Part shown: piece by piece, positions 42,360 through 51,122 of the stretch
Layout: each line of letters begins with the position of its first letter
Numbering within the stretch: the stretch's first letter is position 1
From: Thermoanaerobaculia bacterium
Lineage (GTDB): Bacteria; Acidobacteriota; Thermoanaerobaculia; Multivoradales; JAIOJS01
DNA length: 64,000 nucleotides
Assembly: GCA_030429235.1 (NCBI GenBank)
Contig: JAUIDB010000010.1
Location: 93,395-157,394, forward strand
Reading direction: 5' to 3'
Notes under the pieces: model-generated
Database searches by the model: none
What the model was told of the DNA's origin: nothing
What the model saw: only the letters and a program-made list of their open reading frames with translations
Position numbers and translations under genes: made by a program

Positions 42360-42558
42360 GCGGGGCTGGATTTGCCCGCATCCACCGGAGCGTGGCTGGG
42401 GCACGAGCTCCCTGGCGAGTCCAGCTGACGAGACGAGCGCGGGCGTGGCAAGGTGGGTGCCTCCTGACTGAGGTGGCCCGGGCGGGTGAGCGAGCGGCTG
42501 ACGACTGAGCCCAGATGGAGGAGGCTGGCACACCGTGCGAGCGGCGGGACCCGTCTCG

Positions 42559-44274
42559 TCAGGGCGACTCCGAATTGGAGGGCCGCGAGGTGTCGGCGGG
42601 GAGCCCGGGAATCTCCAGTTCGCGACCCTCCTTCGCTTTGGCCTCGCGGACGATGCGGCGCACATCGGCCCGCAATTGCTCGGCGTCGTAGATGATTCCG
42701 TCCTTGATGGTGTAGCGGACTCCTCCGATTCGGGTCGGTCGATCCTCCGCGTCGAGGTGGAGCGCCCCGGTGCCGTACAGGACCTTCAGGTTGGCCAGGG
42801 GATTGGCATCCACGAGTACGATGTCGGCCAGCTTGCCGGGTTCCAGGGACCCGACCTGGTCCGCCACGCCGAGGGCTTCGGCGCCGTTCAGGGTGGCGCT
42901 TCGGATCACCTCGAGGGGATGAAATCCCGCCTCGCGGAGGAGTTCCAGTTCGCGCACGTAGGCGAAACCGTAGGTCTGAAAGATGTAGCCCGAGTCCGAG
43001 CCGGTCGTGACCCGTCCTCCCCGATCCTTGAAGTCATCGAGGAAGCGCATCCAGATTCGGTAGTTCTCCTTCCACGCTACTTCGTCCTCGGTCGACCAGG
43101 AGAACCAGTAGGAGCCGTGGGAGTCGCGGCTCGGCTGGAAGAAGTCCCAGAGGCTGGGCAGGGTGTACTCCTCGTGCCACTCGGCTCGGTAGCCGCGCAT
43201 CAGATCGCGGCTCGCTTCGTAGATATTGAGGGTCGGGTCGATCGTGAAGTCGAGGGCGATCAGTTCGTCGATGACCTCGTTCCAGCGCTCGCTGCCGGGG
43301 GGCGCCGCCTGGCTCCAGAGTCGGCCCGCCTCTTCGAAACGGTGCTGCTCGTTGGCGTAGTTGTAGTCGAGAGGGTAGTCCTGAACGGTGCGGTCGGTAA
43401 ACAGAGCCTCGGGCAGACCGTACCAGTGTTCCATCGTCGTCAGGCCCCAGCGCGCAGAGTCGAGCACGTTGACTCTGGTGACGTCGAGTTGGGCGTGATG
43501 GCAGGCAGTGCGGAGACCACGCTTCTTGGCTTCGTCGAGGGCCGCCTCCATGATGTCGGGTCGGTAGCCGAAGAACTTCACTCCCTCCGCTCCAGCCGCG
43601 GCTTGCTCCCGGATCCACTGCCGGGCTTGTTCGGGCTGGATGAACGGTTCGTCCCGGCCGCTGCCGAAGAACACGTAGGGGTGGATCCGTGGGGCTACGA
43701 TCTCGTTGCGCTCGCTCCTGGTTTTGTGTTCGAGGCTCCAGTCGAGCCCGTTTCCCGAGCCGGGGTCCCGGATGGTGGTCACTCCGTGTCCAAGCCACAG
43801 TTTGAAGACGTACTCGGCTGGCGTCCCCTGGGCGGCGCCCCCCATGTGGCCGTGGAGGTCGACGAAGCCGGGCAGGGCGTACATCCCCTCGGCGTCGAGC
43901 ACGTAGTCCTCGGCCCCGGCTTCCGGTCGTCGCTCGGGGTCGATGGGGAGCCCCGGTGAGCCGACCAACCGCAGAGAACTGATTCGATTGCCTTCGATCA
44001 CGATATCGACCGGGCCGATCGGGGGAGAGCCGGTGCCGGAGATCAGGGTGACGCCCCGGATGATGGCCCGCGGGAAGGGGCCTTCGCCCTCGGTACGGTC
44101 CGGGGCCGGAAGCACGGATCGCTCCTCAGTCTCGTCCTCGGTGGTGGCGGCCGAGTTCGTATCGTCGGCTCCGACCGCGGCGGTAAGGAGTGAGAATGCC
44201 GCGGTGGCAATCAAGGCGAAGCCGAGCAGCGGGACGGACCAGGGCCGGGGGATGAGCGCAGGTGGACGTGTCAT
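42559..44274 (-). CDS. Secreted amidohydrolase
   Basis: 571 residues. Signal sequence at about 14-35, then an amidohydrolase TIM barrel: strand-1 metal ligands in VDLHGHMGG (about 141), later His in EHWYGLPE, the Asp in TTGSDSGY, and the C-terminal LNGAEALGVADQVGSLEPGK typical of imidazolonepropionase/dipeptidase-like members. The carboxylated Lys may be in VKFFGYRPD. Exported amidohydrolases of this group act on cyclic amides or dipeptides; the substrate cannot be named. ATG 44274 has GAGAGGA 7 nt upstream, preferred over an upstream ATG. A 199-bp spacer before its 3' end holds nothing I recognise. Confidence 0.88.
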   Translation of the reverse strand: MTRPPALIPRPWSVPLLGFALIATAAFSLLTAAVGADDTNSAATTEDETEERSVLPAPDRTEGEGPFPRAIIRGVTLISGTGSPPIGPVDIVIEGNRISSLRLVGSPGLPIDPERRPEAGAEDYVLDAEGMYALPGFVDLHGHMGGAAQGTPAEYVFKLWLGHGVTTIRDPGSGNGLDWSLEHKTRSERNEIVAPRIHPYVFFGSGRDEPFIQPEQARQWIREQAAAGAEGVKFFGYRPDIMEAALDEAKKRGLRTACHHAQLDVTRVNVLDSARWGLTTMEHWYGLPEALFTDRTVQDYPLDYNYANEQHRFEEAGRLWSQAAPPGSERWNEVIDELIALDFTIDPTLNIYEASRDLMRGYRAEWHEEYTLPSLWDFFQPSRDSHGSYWFSWSTEDEVAWKENYRIWMRFLDDFKDRGGRVTTGSDSGYIFQTYGFAYVRELELLREAGFHPLEVIRSATLNGAEALGVADQVGSLEPGKLADIVLVDANPLANLKVLYGTGALHLDAEDRPTRIGGVRYTIKDGIIYDAEQLRADVRRIVREAKAKEGRELEIPGLPADTSRPSNSESP

Positions 44275-44348
44275 AGCCGAATCCTCTCGAGGTTGATGGT
44301 TCGGCATTGTAGTCTCTTCGCAGTTCGAGCCGGACCGAGCCGAGGACG

Positions 44349-44354
44349 TATAAT
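44349..44354 (+). promoter_or_regulatory. Consensus -10 (TATAAT) upstream of the Pro/Ala-rich protein gene
   Basis: A perfect TATAAT in GC-rich surroundings, 65 bp before the ATG at 44420. The -35 is weak (TTCGAG, 19-bp spacing). The gene has its own ribosome site, TGGAGGG. Confidence 0.45.
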
Positions 44355-44419
44355 CTGCCTCCGCACCACTGGTCCCACGCCTGTCGCCGACCGACTTCCG
44401 TTCTCGTGGAGGGTTCCCC

Positions 44420-46003
44420 ATGTCGAGTTTCCGATTTCCGCTGCGCTGCACCGCCCTGGCTCTGGCTCTCGTCTTCTTGGGGTGGAGTGCGGCGGCTGCG
44501 CAGTACTGGCAAGGCCGGGCCACGATGGAGCTGAAGGTAGCCGGGGCGCGCTCCGGGCCAGTGTCGGGGGCTCAGGTGTCGTTGACGTTCCTGGAGGGAG
44601 CCCCGGAGGTCGTGCCCGGGCAGCTGAGCAGCGACCACAAGGGTATGGTGAACCTCAGTGGCCTGGCCGAGGGCCGCTGGAGGGTCCGGATCGATCATCC
44701 CGACTTCTTTTCGTACGTCACCGTGATCGTGGTGGAGATCGGTCGCAAGGTCGAGGTCGTGGAGGCGGCCCATGAAGCCAGCGCGACCGGAAGTGGTCTC
44801 CTACGGGCTCGCTTTGGCAAGGTGGTCGCGGGAGCAGTGCCGGCGACGCGGCCTACGGTTGCGACCCGACCCCAACCAGCGGCACCCCAGGCGGTAGCGC
44901 CAAGCCGTCCGCAGACGGTACCAGGCGAAGCGGTTCCATCGGGAGCCGAGGTGACCGAGGAACCCTCTCCGCCGGCGCAACCGGTCGATAAGGCGGCGCC
45001 GGGAGGGGGCGCCGAACCGGGTCCGGCGACCCAGCCGCAGGCTCCGTCCGAGGCCGCGGCGGTGGTGGAGCCGCAGCCGGAGGCAGTTCCAGCGGTCGAG
45101 GCCGATCCTTCGCCTGCGGATGCGCCGATGCCCGAGCCCGAGCCGATGCCCGAAGCGGAGCCGGAGCCTCAGTCCGAGGTAGCGACGCCGGCGGCGGTCG
45201 CACCGACACCGTCCAGGGCAGCGGAGCCAGTGGCGGAACCGGTGGCGGCGCCGGAACCTACACTTGATCCAGAACCAACCGAAGAGCCTGCGACGGCTCC
45301 AGAAGCAGCAGCCGAGGTGCCGCCAGCAGCGGAAGAAGACCCGGTCGAGGTGGTGGAGCCGGCCCCGACCGCGGCGCCGAAGCTCAGTCCCGGGGAACCG
45401 ACGCCGGAAGTCACTCCAGCGCCCACGGCACCAGCGGCGGTAACTGCCCCGGAGCCAGCCGCCGAACTGCCTACCGCGGCGGTCCGTTCTTGGGATCGCG
45501 GTACGTGTCACGATTGCCGTCCGGGAGAGTCCGCGCTATCGATCGGTCAGGCCGTTCCGGCCGGGGACGGCTCCTGCCCCTCGGCGGTCGATGGCCTATT
45601 GCGGCAGGCGGTAGAAGCGATCGGGGCACAGGGGGGTGCTGCCCTCCGGACCTTCTACGGTCCTCTCGGCAGTCGAACGCTGCAGCCCGCAACCCAACGC
45701 TTCGGGACCGAACTGGCGACGGAGGTCGATCGCCTGGTGGCTCCTTTGCAGGAGGGTTCCTGTCAGGTCCTGGTGGCGGTTCTACCGGCGGCGGCTCGTT
45801 TCAGTGGCTACCGCTACGAAGCGCGCGATTTCTCTGCCGGCGGAGACTGCCTTCCCGATCAGGACTGTCCTATTGGCCAGGCACAGTGGCTGGGAAACCC
45901 GGGAATCGTGCGGGGTGAGGGGTTTACCCTAATCTGGGCGACCTTCGCCAACCGGTCAGCAGATCGAATACGCCACCCCCGCTTGACCGTCTACTTCAAG
46001 TAG
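44420..46003 (+). CDS. Secreted protein with carboxypeptidase-regulatory-like domain, long Pro/Ala/Glu-rich linker and Cys-containing C-terminal domain
   Basis: 527 residues. Signal peptide 1-28 (ends AAAAQ). Residues 30-125 form a beta sandwich of the carboxypeptidase-regulatory-like kind (SGAQVSLTFLEGAP, HKGMVNLSGLAEGRWRVRI). Residues about 150-355 are low complexity, built from PEPxPE, PAP and AAEP runs, acidic and probably extended across the envelope. The C-terminal 170 residues (about 358-527) hold several Cys (TCHDC, GSCPS, DCLPDQDCP) and match no family I know. TonB and other envelope-spanning proteins use such linkers, but no TonB motif is seen. Confidence 0.7.
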   Translation: MSSFRFPLRCTALALALVFLGWSAAAAQYWQGRATMELKVAGARSGPVSGAQVSLTFLEGAPEVVPGQLSSDHKGMVNLSGLAEGRWRVRIDHPDFFSYVTVIVVEIGRKVEVVEAAHEASATGSGLLRARFGKVVAGAVPATRPTVATRPQPAAPQAVAPSRPQTVPGEAVPSGAEVTEEPSPPAQPVDKAAPGGGAEPGPATQPQAPSEAAAVVEPQPEAVPAVEADPSPADAPMPEPEPMPEAEPEPQSEVATPAAVAPTPSRAAEPVAEPVAAPEPTLDPEPTEEPATAPEAAAEVPPAAEEDPVEVVEPAPTAAPKLSPGEPTPEVTPAPTAPAAVTAPEPAAELPTAAVRSWDRGTCHDCRPGESALSIGQAVPAGDGSCPSAVDGLLRQAVEAIGAQGGAALRTFYGPLGSRTLQPATQRFGTELATEVDRLVAPLQEGSCQVLVAVLPAAARFSGYRYEARDFSAGGDCLPDQDCPIGQAQWLGNPGIVRGEGFTLIWATFANRSADRIRHPRLTVYFK

Positions 46004-46026
46004 CTAGCTAGACCCCCTCTCCCCTG

Positions 46027-46050
46027 GAGCCCCCTTCTGAGCCCCCTTCT
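46027..46050. repeat. Tandem 12-bp repeat, two copies
   Basis: GAGCCCCCTTCT occurs twice without a gap (46027-46038 and 46039-46050), next to the 14-mer at 46057-46070. Part of the REP-like left flank of the RAYT gene. Confidence 0.7.
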
Positions 46051-46056
46051 AAGGAG

Positions 46057-46070
46057 CCCCACCCTTTTCG
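46057..46070 (-). repeat. RAYT-flanking 14-mer, inverted copy
   Basis: On the minus strand this reads CGAAAAGGGTGGGG, identical to the two plus-strand copies at 47303 and 47363. Together they place the RAYT gene between inverted copies. Confidence 0.65.
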
Positions 46071-46305
46071 AAACTGGACCGTCCCTCTTTCGATCGATTG
46101 GTGCGACGCGGGGGGTGGAGAGAGGCGGGAGTCCCAAGGAGATCGAGTCAGGAACTTTGAGTTCTCGAGCCTCGAGCGAGAGCGGCTCTCACGACCGTCG
46201 GTGTCGGTCCTAGACTCGAATCGTACAGCGGAGCTTGGACGCAGATCGACGTGAGCACAAGGTAGAGCAGCCCCCGAGTGCGCGTCTGACGAACTGCCGC
46301 TCCTC

Positions 46306-47241
46306 TCAGATCGGTCCGTCTCGAACCATAGCGGGCACGAACGGGCCACGAGGTGGAAAGCAGCCGGGCGGAAACACGGCGGGCTCGTTCCTTAGTAGTC
46401 GGTCCGCCGCGAGCCGGTAGCGGTGCTGGAAGTCTCGCCAGGCCTCCTTGAACCGAGTCCAGGCCTCGAGTGACGCTGCGTGCACCAGCGGAGCCGGGGA
46501 CCTCTTGGGTTGGGCTGGACGGTTGTGAGGATTCTGTCGCAAGACACGCCGTGCGCCCAAAGGAGAACTGCCAGTGGACTCGAACCGATCTCGAGTTTCC
46601 TGTTCGACCTCGGAGACCATCATGCGCACCTTGGCTTGGATCTCCGCGGGGTCGAGCTGATCCCAGCAGGGAAGTGGTGTCAGATGCACCTGCTCCTCTT
46701 CAGCGAAGTCCCAAGGGTCGGGTGCTTCTCCCGCGCGTCGAGCATAGTATTCAGCGGTGCGATCGAACCAGTGTCCCAGGACTGGTTTGCCGGTGAGAAG
46801 TGCCTGTAGGGCGGATGCTCCAGGCCACTCGGAGGGCTTTCGCACCAGGCCTTCCTTGCATCCATGCGCTAGAAGGTACAAGAGGCCGGCGACCTGAGCC
46901 TCCTCCTCGTCGGTAAACGCCACAACCTTGTATCGTCGGCCCCAGAACTTCTCCTTCCATCCGTGCAGTCGCCCCACTTCCTTGGCGATGTTGGCGTGGA
47001 CGTAGTTCAGGAATCTAGCCAACTGCTCCCCATCTCGGGGTCGTGTCAAGACATGAAGGTGGTTCGACATGGCTACGAAGTAGCAGATCGCCATGCCGTA
47101 GCGCCGTTGAGCACGTCCGATGATCCCTTTGATGATCGTGTTGACCCTAGGCGAAGGGCGCAGCAGGAAGCGCGCGTGCTGAGTGCGGATCGTGGAGCAG
47201 TGGAGACGCCCTGATTCGATAAAGCGAGGTGAATTTCCCAT
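46306..47241 (-). CDS. REP-associated tyrosine transposase (RAYT, Y1/HUH family)
   Basis: 311 residues. The HUH motif is in AMSNHLHVL (about 57), and the catalytic Tyr helix is probably FLNYVHANIAKEV (about 80-95), followed by the basic WGRRYKVV strand. These are single-strand DNA transposases related to IS200/IS605 that act on REP palindromes. The C-terminal 130 residues are longer than in classic RAYTs and rich in Arg, Pro and Trp. The flanks hold inverted copies of a 14-mer. It lies as an insertion between the Pro/Ala-rich gene and the subtilisin gene. The ribosome site is weak. Confidence 0.9.
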   Translation of the reverse strand: MGNSPRFIESGRLHCSTIRTQHARFLLRPSPRVNTIIKGIIGRAQRRYGMAICYFVAMSNHLHVLTRPRDGEQLARFLNYVHANIAKEVGRLHGWKEKFWGRRYKVVAFTDEEEAQVAGLLYLLAHGCKEGLVRKPSEWPGASALQALLTGKPVLGHWFDRTAEYYARRAGEAPDPWDFAEEEQVHLTPLPCWDQLDPAEIQAKVRMMVSEVEQETRDRFESTGSSPLGARRVLRQNPHNRPAQPKRSPAPLVHAASLEAWTRFKEAWRDFQHRYRLAADRLLRNEPAVFPPGCFPPRGPFVPAMVRDGPI

Positions 47242-47302
47242 CGCACCCCAGTACGAGCTTCGTTTACGTGACCTTACGAGGAACTGAGTTCGAGCGACCT
47301 CG

Positions 47303-47376
47303 CGAAAAGGGTGGGGCCTCGTGAAGGCCTCTCGTGAAGGGGCTCGCGAAGAAGGGCCTTAGCGAAAAGGGTGGGG
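47303..47376 (+). repeat. RAYT-flanking repeat cluster: two 14-mers 60 bp apart with TCGTGAAGG units between
   Basis: CGAAAAGGGTGGGG occurs at 47303-47316 and 47363-47376. Between them CTCGTGAAGG occurs twice (47318-47327 and 47331-47340), then a variant CTCGCGAAG. The cluster lies just upstream of the RAYT start and just beyond the end of the protease gene. It resembles a small REP/BIME-like array. Confidence 0.6.
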
Positions 47377-47386
47377 TCCCGCGTCC

Positions 47387-50300
47387 TCAGTTCCACCGGC
47401 TGGTGTCTCCCGTCTCGAAGCCGTCGGCGAAGATGGCGAAGGCGGAGCACAGATCTGGCTGCTGGTCGGGTCCTTCGATCAGGACGTCGGTCCACTCGAT
47501 CTGGTCGAATCGGAAACCAGCGGGGTGAACTCCGCCGTCGGTGGCGTACTCGATCTGGAGTTGCACCGGATCGTTGCGGTTCGCGGAATCGAGAGCCGCC
47601 GCGTCGAAGGAGCTCGTCGCCCAGGAGTCCTGGGTCCCTGCCCAGCCCGCTTCGAGGTTGGTGCCACACGGACCGTTGCCCGTCCCGGCTTCGACGTCGT
47701 AGAGGCGCCCGCCACTGGGTTCGACGACCTCCGCCACACCGTTTTCGATGAGCGACAGGTTGGCACGGTCGTACCAGGTCGGACCATCCTCGATCTCGTA
47801 GTGGTTCCAGAGGGTGAGGGTCGAGGTGGCCGTGAGTCCGACGGCGGGCGAGACCACCACGTCACACTGGTTGGGCTGAGCCGCCGACGACTGAAGGTAG
47901 TAGCTCGACCCGTCGGCTCCCCCCAGGGCATCGGTCCGAGCGAACGTACCGCTGTCGACCTGCCAACCCGACAGGTCGGACTCGAAGTCGTACAGCAGCG
48001 TGGTGGGACCGGTCAGGTCCCGCTCGGTGTTGGCGAAGCGCAGCGTCGTCGTCTCGGTATCCGGAGCCGTTTCGTCGTTGGTCACTTCGATCTCCACCTC
48101 GAACGTGTCGCCGGGCTGCAGGCCGCTGGGAGCCAGGATGTCGACGAAACCGGCAGCGGATCCACATCCCGCAATCGACGGCGAGGACCAGCTGGGCGCC
48201 GCGAAGAGGGTCCCCGGGTGACTCGGGGAGCTGACCGAGACGACGGTCGCGTTGGTGGCGGCAGTCTCACCCGCGTTGAGCACCGTGAAGTCGATCCGCG
48301 CCGGCTCGCAATTGTCGAGGGAGTCGTCGCCGTCTCCGGCCTGGATCGTCAACACACCGCTGTTGGCTGCGACCAGAGCCCTTCCGGTTCCCTCGCAACT
48401 GGTCAAGCCACCCGAAGCGACGACGGCGAAGGGTTGCGACGCCCCACTGGGAACGGTAAACGGCTCGACCCGAATCGTCCACAGGCCCATCGAGGGAGCC
48501 GCGATGAGTACGTTTTCCACCGTGTTGGTGCGATCGGGAGAGCCTCCCGTGGTCGAGACTCCTCCGCTGAAGACATTGCCCCGGAAGGTACCGTCGGGCC
48601 CGATGACGGTGAGATCGAGATCGTTCACCAGGTTGTCGGTGGCAATCGGAGTGGAGGGGTAGTCGGTCCAGGCGAGCGTGACCTCGAGGGGCTCGAGGGA
48701 GTCGTCGACGATCACGAAGTACTCCTCGGCGTCCCCCCCTAACGCACCCTGCGGAAACCCGACCGGGTCGTCTTCCACCCACAGGTGGCGCGAGCCGCCG
48801 GCGAACGCCAAAGCCGTGTCGAGCTGGACTCGACCCCACCCTTGAGTGTCATTGGGAATCGTTCCCTCGTTGGCCATCTGGGTGGCCGAGTTGATCAACG
48901 TGGCCTTGACCAGGGCGGCGCTCGGAGCGAACGCATCGCCGGGCGTGGCGCTGCCCGAGGGATAGAAGCCGTCCATGTAGTACTGCCGAGCGAGGGCGGC
49001 GAACCCAGCCGCCCCCGGCGTCGCCATGCTGGTGCCGCTGTTGTTGACTTCGGAGCAGCTAGGGGAGGCGACGCTTCCGTTGTTGGCCGCTGACCCGATA
49101 CCAGAGCCCGGGTTGGTCAGGTCGGGCTTGATCCGACCGTCATCGGTGGGCCCCCGGCTGGAGAATCCCGAAATGGTACCGGCGCTGGTGGCTCGAAGGG
49201 TCGAGCCCACCGAGATCGGGCTCTTGGCGGTCGACGGGCTGTCCACCGTATTCGTGGTGCCTCCGTTGTTGCCAGCGGCGAAGAGCAGCAGGAAATCCGG
49301 GTTGTCCCACATGAACTGATCGGCGTCTTCACTGCCGGCGGTGTACTCGCCGTAGTTGGGGTCGTTCTCCTCGTCTCCCCAGGAGTTGGTGTGGATGCGC
49401 GCTCCCTGGTCATAGGTCTGTTGGAAGATCGGGACGAGGTCGATGACCGGGCAGCCCAGGCCAGGCAGGTCGGCACAGTTGTCGCCACTGGCGTACCCGC
49501 CGTCCTGGATGATCAGTTTGGCGGCCGGTGCCATGCCATCGTGGTTGTCGTAGACACCGGGCGGTTCGTTCGTCGTGTCGTCACCGGCCACCGTGCCCGC
49601 GACGTGGGTCCCGTGACCCTGGTTGTCCCACTCGGTGGCAGAGATGCCGCCGTTGCAGTCGTTGCTCCAGAGGAAATCCACCGCCAGGACCTTGCGCTGA
49701 TTGGTATCCACCGTGGTGGCGCCGCTGCAGTTGGTGGGAGGTAGCCCATGGGTGCTGTCGTAGAAGTAGCAACTGTCGGCATCGAGGCCGGTGTCGAGGA
49801 CGGCCACGATCTGACCCTCTCCGCGCAGACCAGCGTCGTGGACCGGGGTCGCCTGCCCGCCAGCCAGGCCGGACTGGCCGACCCAGACGGTCGAGTCGTT
49901 GAGCAGCACCCGCCGCGCCTCGCGCTCGATCCAGAACACCTCGGGGCGCGCCGCGAGGGCCGGGCGGAGAGCTGCGATCTCGGCGTCGTTGAGCAGAAAA
50001 CGCAGTCGCGCAAACCGTCCATCTCGTCGCTCGGCGACAGGGGGCCGTCCCAGGAGCTGGATCAGTTCCTCACGGGCCGCACTCCAGGAGACATCGGGGA
50101 AGAGGTGGAGCAGCACGGGACGCAACTGGGTCGAAGCGGCGGACGAGCGAGCGATCTCGGGGGAGATCTTGTACTCGGCTCGGTAGGGGCCCACCCAGTG
50201 GGCACCGAGGCTCGTCCAGTTCGTGGCGTCGGCTCGACGAGCGGTTTCGGAGCAGGATCCTCGGCAGGTTCGCACCAGGTAGGTGTGGTGGGGCAGGTAG

Positions 50301-50539
50301 GTCAGTACCCGCTCCACGGAGTCCTCGAGCTGCTGGCGGGTCGCCGCGTCGATCGGACCGGGAAACTGAATGAGGAGTAGCGAGTCGTCGGGACTCGAAG
50401 CCGCGCGGTCGATCTGACCCGGAACCGTCGAGACCTCGAGCGAACGCAGGGCCAGCCGTCCTCCCGACGAGGCGAGAGCGGTGCCGCAAACCAGGATGGA
50501 GACGGCGAGGGCGCAGGCGTAGCGGGAACGGTGGAGCAT
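47387..50539 (-). CDS. Secreted subtilisin-like (S8) serine protease with C-terminal DGFETGD tail
   Basis: 1050 residues. Signal peptide 1-24, a long pro-region (25-230), then the S8 domain with the complete triad: Asp in VLDTGLDAD (about 246), His in GHGTHVAGT (about 310) and Ser in GTSMATP (about 502). Beta-sandwich domains follow (about 570-1030), including a proprotein-convertase P-like segment and a CARDB-like repeat. The protein ends FADGFETGDTSRWN, a tail shared with the secreted protein at 59871-61280. ATG 50539 has AGAGG 7 nt upstream. Expected to act outside the outer membrane. Inserts with paired Cys near 260-285 and 360-380 may be calcium or disulphide loops. Confidence 0.93.
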   Translation of the reverse strand: MLHRSRYACALAVSILVCGTALASSGGRLALRSLEVSTVPGQIDRAASSPDDSLLLIQFPGPIDAATRQQLEDSVERVLTYLPHHTYLVRTCRGSCSETARRADATNWTSLGAHWVGPYRAEYKISPEIARSSAASTQLRPVLLHLFPDVSWSAAREELIQLLGRPPVAERRDGRFARLRFLLNDAEIAALRPALAARPEVFWIEREARRVLLNDSTVWVGQSGLAGGQATPVHDAGLRGEGQIVAVLDTGLDADSCYFYDSTHGLPPTNCSGATTVDTNQRKVLAVDFLWSNDCNGGISATEWDNQGHGTHVAGTVAGDDTTNEPPGVYDNHDGMAPAAKLIIQDGGYASGDNCADLPGLGCPVIDLVPIFQQTYDQGARIHTNSWGDEENDPNYGEYTAGSEDADQFMWDNPDFLLLFAAGNNGGTTNTVDSPSTAKSPISVGSTLRATSAGTISGFSSRGPTDDGRIKPDLTNPGSGIGSAANNGSVASPSCSEVNNSGTSMATPGAAGFAALARQYYMDGFYPSGSATPGDAFAPSAALVKATLINSATQMANEGTIPNDTQGWGRVQLDTALAFAGGSRHLWVEDDPVGFPQGALGGDAEEYFVIVDDSLEPLEVTLAWTDYPSTPIATDNLVNDLDLTVIGPDGTFRGNVFSGGVSTTGGSPDRTNTVENVLIAAPSMGLWTIRVEPFTVPSGASQPFAVVASGGLTSCEGTGRALVAANSGVLTIQAGDGDDSLDNCEPARIDFTVLNAGETAATNATVVSVSSPSHPGTLFAAPSWSSPSIAGCGSAAGFVDILAPSGLQPGDTFEVEIEVTNDETAPDTETTTLRFANTERDLTGPTTLLYDFESDLSGWQVDSGTFARTDALGGADGSSYYLQSSAAQPNQCDVVVSPAVGLTATSTLTLWNHYEIEDGPTWYDRANLSLIENGVAEVVEPSGGRLYDVEAGTGNGPCGTNLEAGWAGTQDSWATSSFDAAALDSANRNDPVQLQIEYATDGGVHPAGFRFDQIEWTDVLIEGPDQQPDLCSAFAIFADGFETGDTSRWN

Positions 50540-50634
50540 AAACGGACCTCTGAACGGGAGATGGTAGGTAAGCCTAGGTGGAGCTCGGCGGATTGTACAC
50601 CGTCGTGGTCGGCGACTCGTGGTAGCCTCCTGTC

Positions 50635-51096
50635 ATGGCCGATAGCCTGATCAACTATCCCGCGATGCTGCAGCGTGCTCTGCTCAACCTGGTGCGAGAG
50701 GTCCTCGTAGACACCGCCGAGGTGGGCCTTCCCGGGGATCATCACCTCTACATCACGTTCTCGACGCGGCATCCCGAGGTTGTCGTGCCTACCCATCTCC
50801 GGTCGCGCTACGACGAGGAGATGACGATCGTTCTGCAGAATCAGTTCTGGGACCTCGAGTGCGACGCGGAGTCGTTCTCGGTCACCTTGCGCTTCGACGG
50901 CGAACCGGCTCGCCTCACGATTCCGTTCGATGCCGTCCGCTCCTTCGTCGATCCGACCGCCAGCTTCGGCCTGAAGTTCGAACCGGTGGAAGCGGAGCCG
51001 GAGGGCGATGAGGCGGCCGGTTCCGAGGAGCCCCCCGAGGGGATCCCCGCCGGAGGAGCGCAGATCCTCTCCTTCGAGCCGCGTCGGCCTCGCTGA
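50635..51096 (+). CDS. sspB: ClpXP adaptor SspB-family protein
   Basis: 153 residues. The SspB core is clear over residues 5-118: NYPAMLQRALLNLVREVL, GLPGDHHLYITF, EMTIVLQNQFWDLE and DPTASFGLKF. SspB binds ssrA-tagged proteins and brings them to ClpXP in the cytosol. The C-terminal 35 residues are acidic and Pro-rich and end in a short hydrophobic/basic stretch (QILSFEPRRPR) that could serve as the ClpX-binding tail. Matches the alphaproteobacterial form more than the E. coli form. Divergent from the protease gene. Confidence 0.92.
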   Translation: MADSLINYPAMLQRALLNLVREVLVDTAEVGLPGDHHLYITFSTRHPEVVVPTHLRSRYDEEMTIVLQNQFWDLECDAESFSVTLRFDGEPARLTIPFDAVRSFVDPTASFGLKFEPVEAEPEGDEAAGSEEPPEGIPAGGAQILSFEPRRPR

Positions 51097-51122
51097 GGCT
51101 GGCCCGCGCTCGGGAGGTGTCG

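Larger units (their letters stand above)
46004..46305. other. 302-bp non-coding spacer carrying REP-like sequence downstream of the RAYT gene
   Basis: No open frame of note. Its left third holds a tandem 12-bp duplication and an inverted copy of a 14-mer that also lies on the other side of the RAYT gene. The right two thirds show nothing I recognise. Confidence 0.4.
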
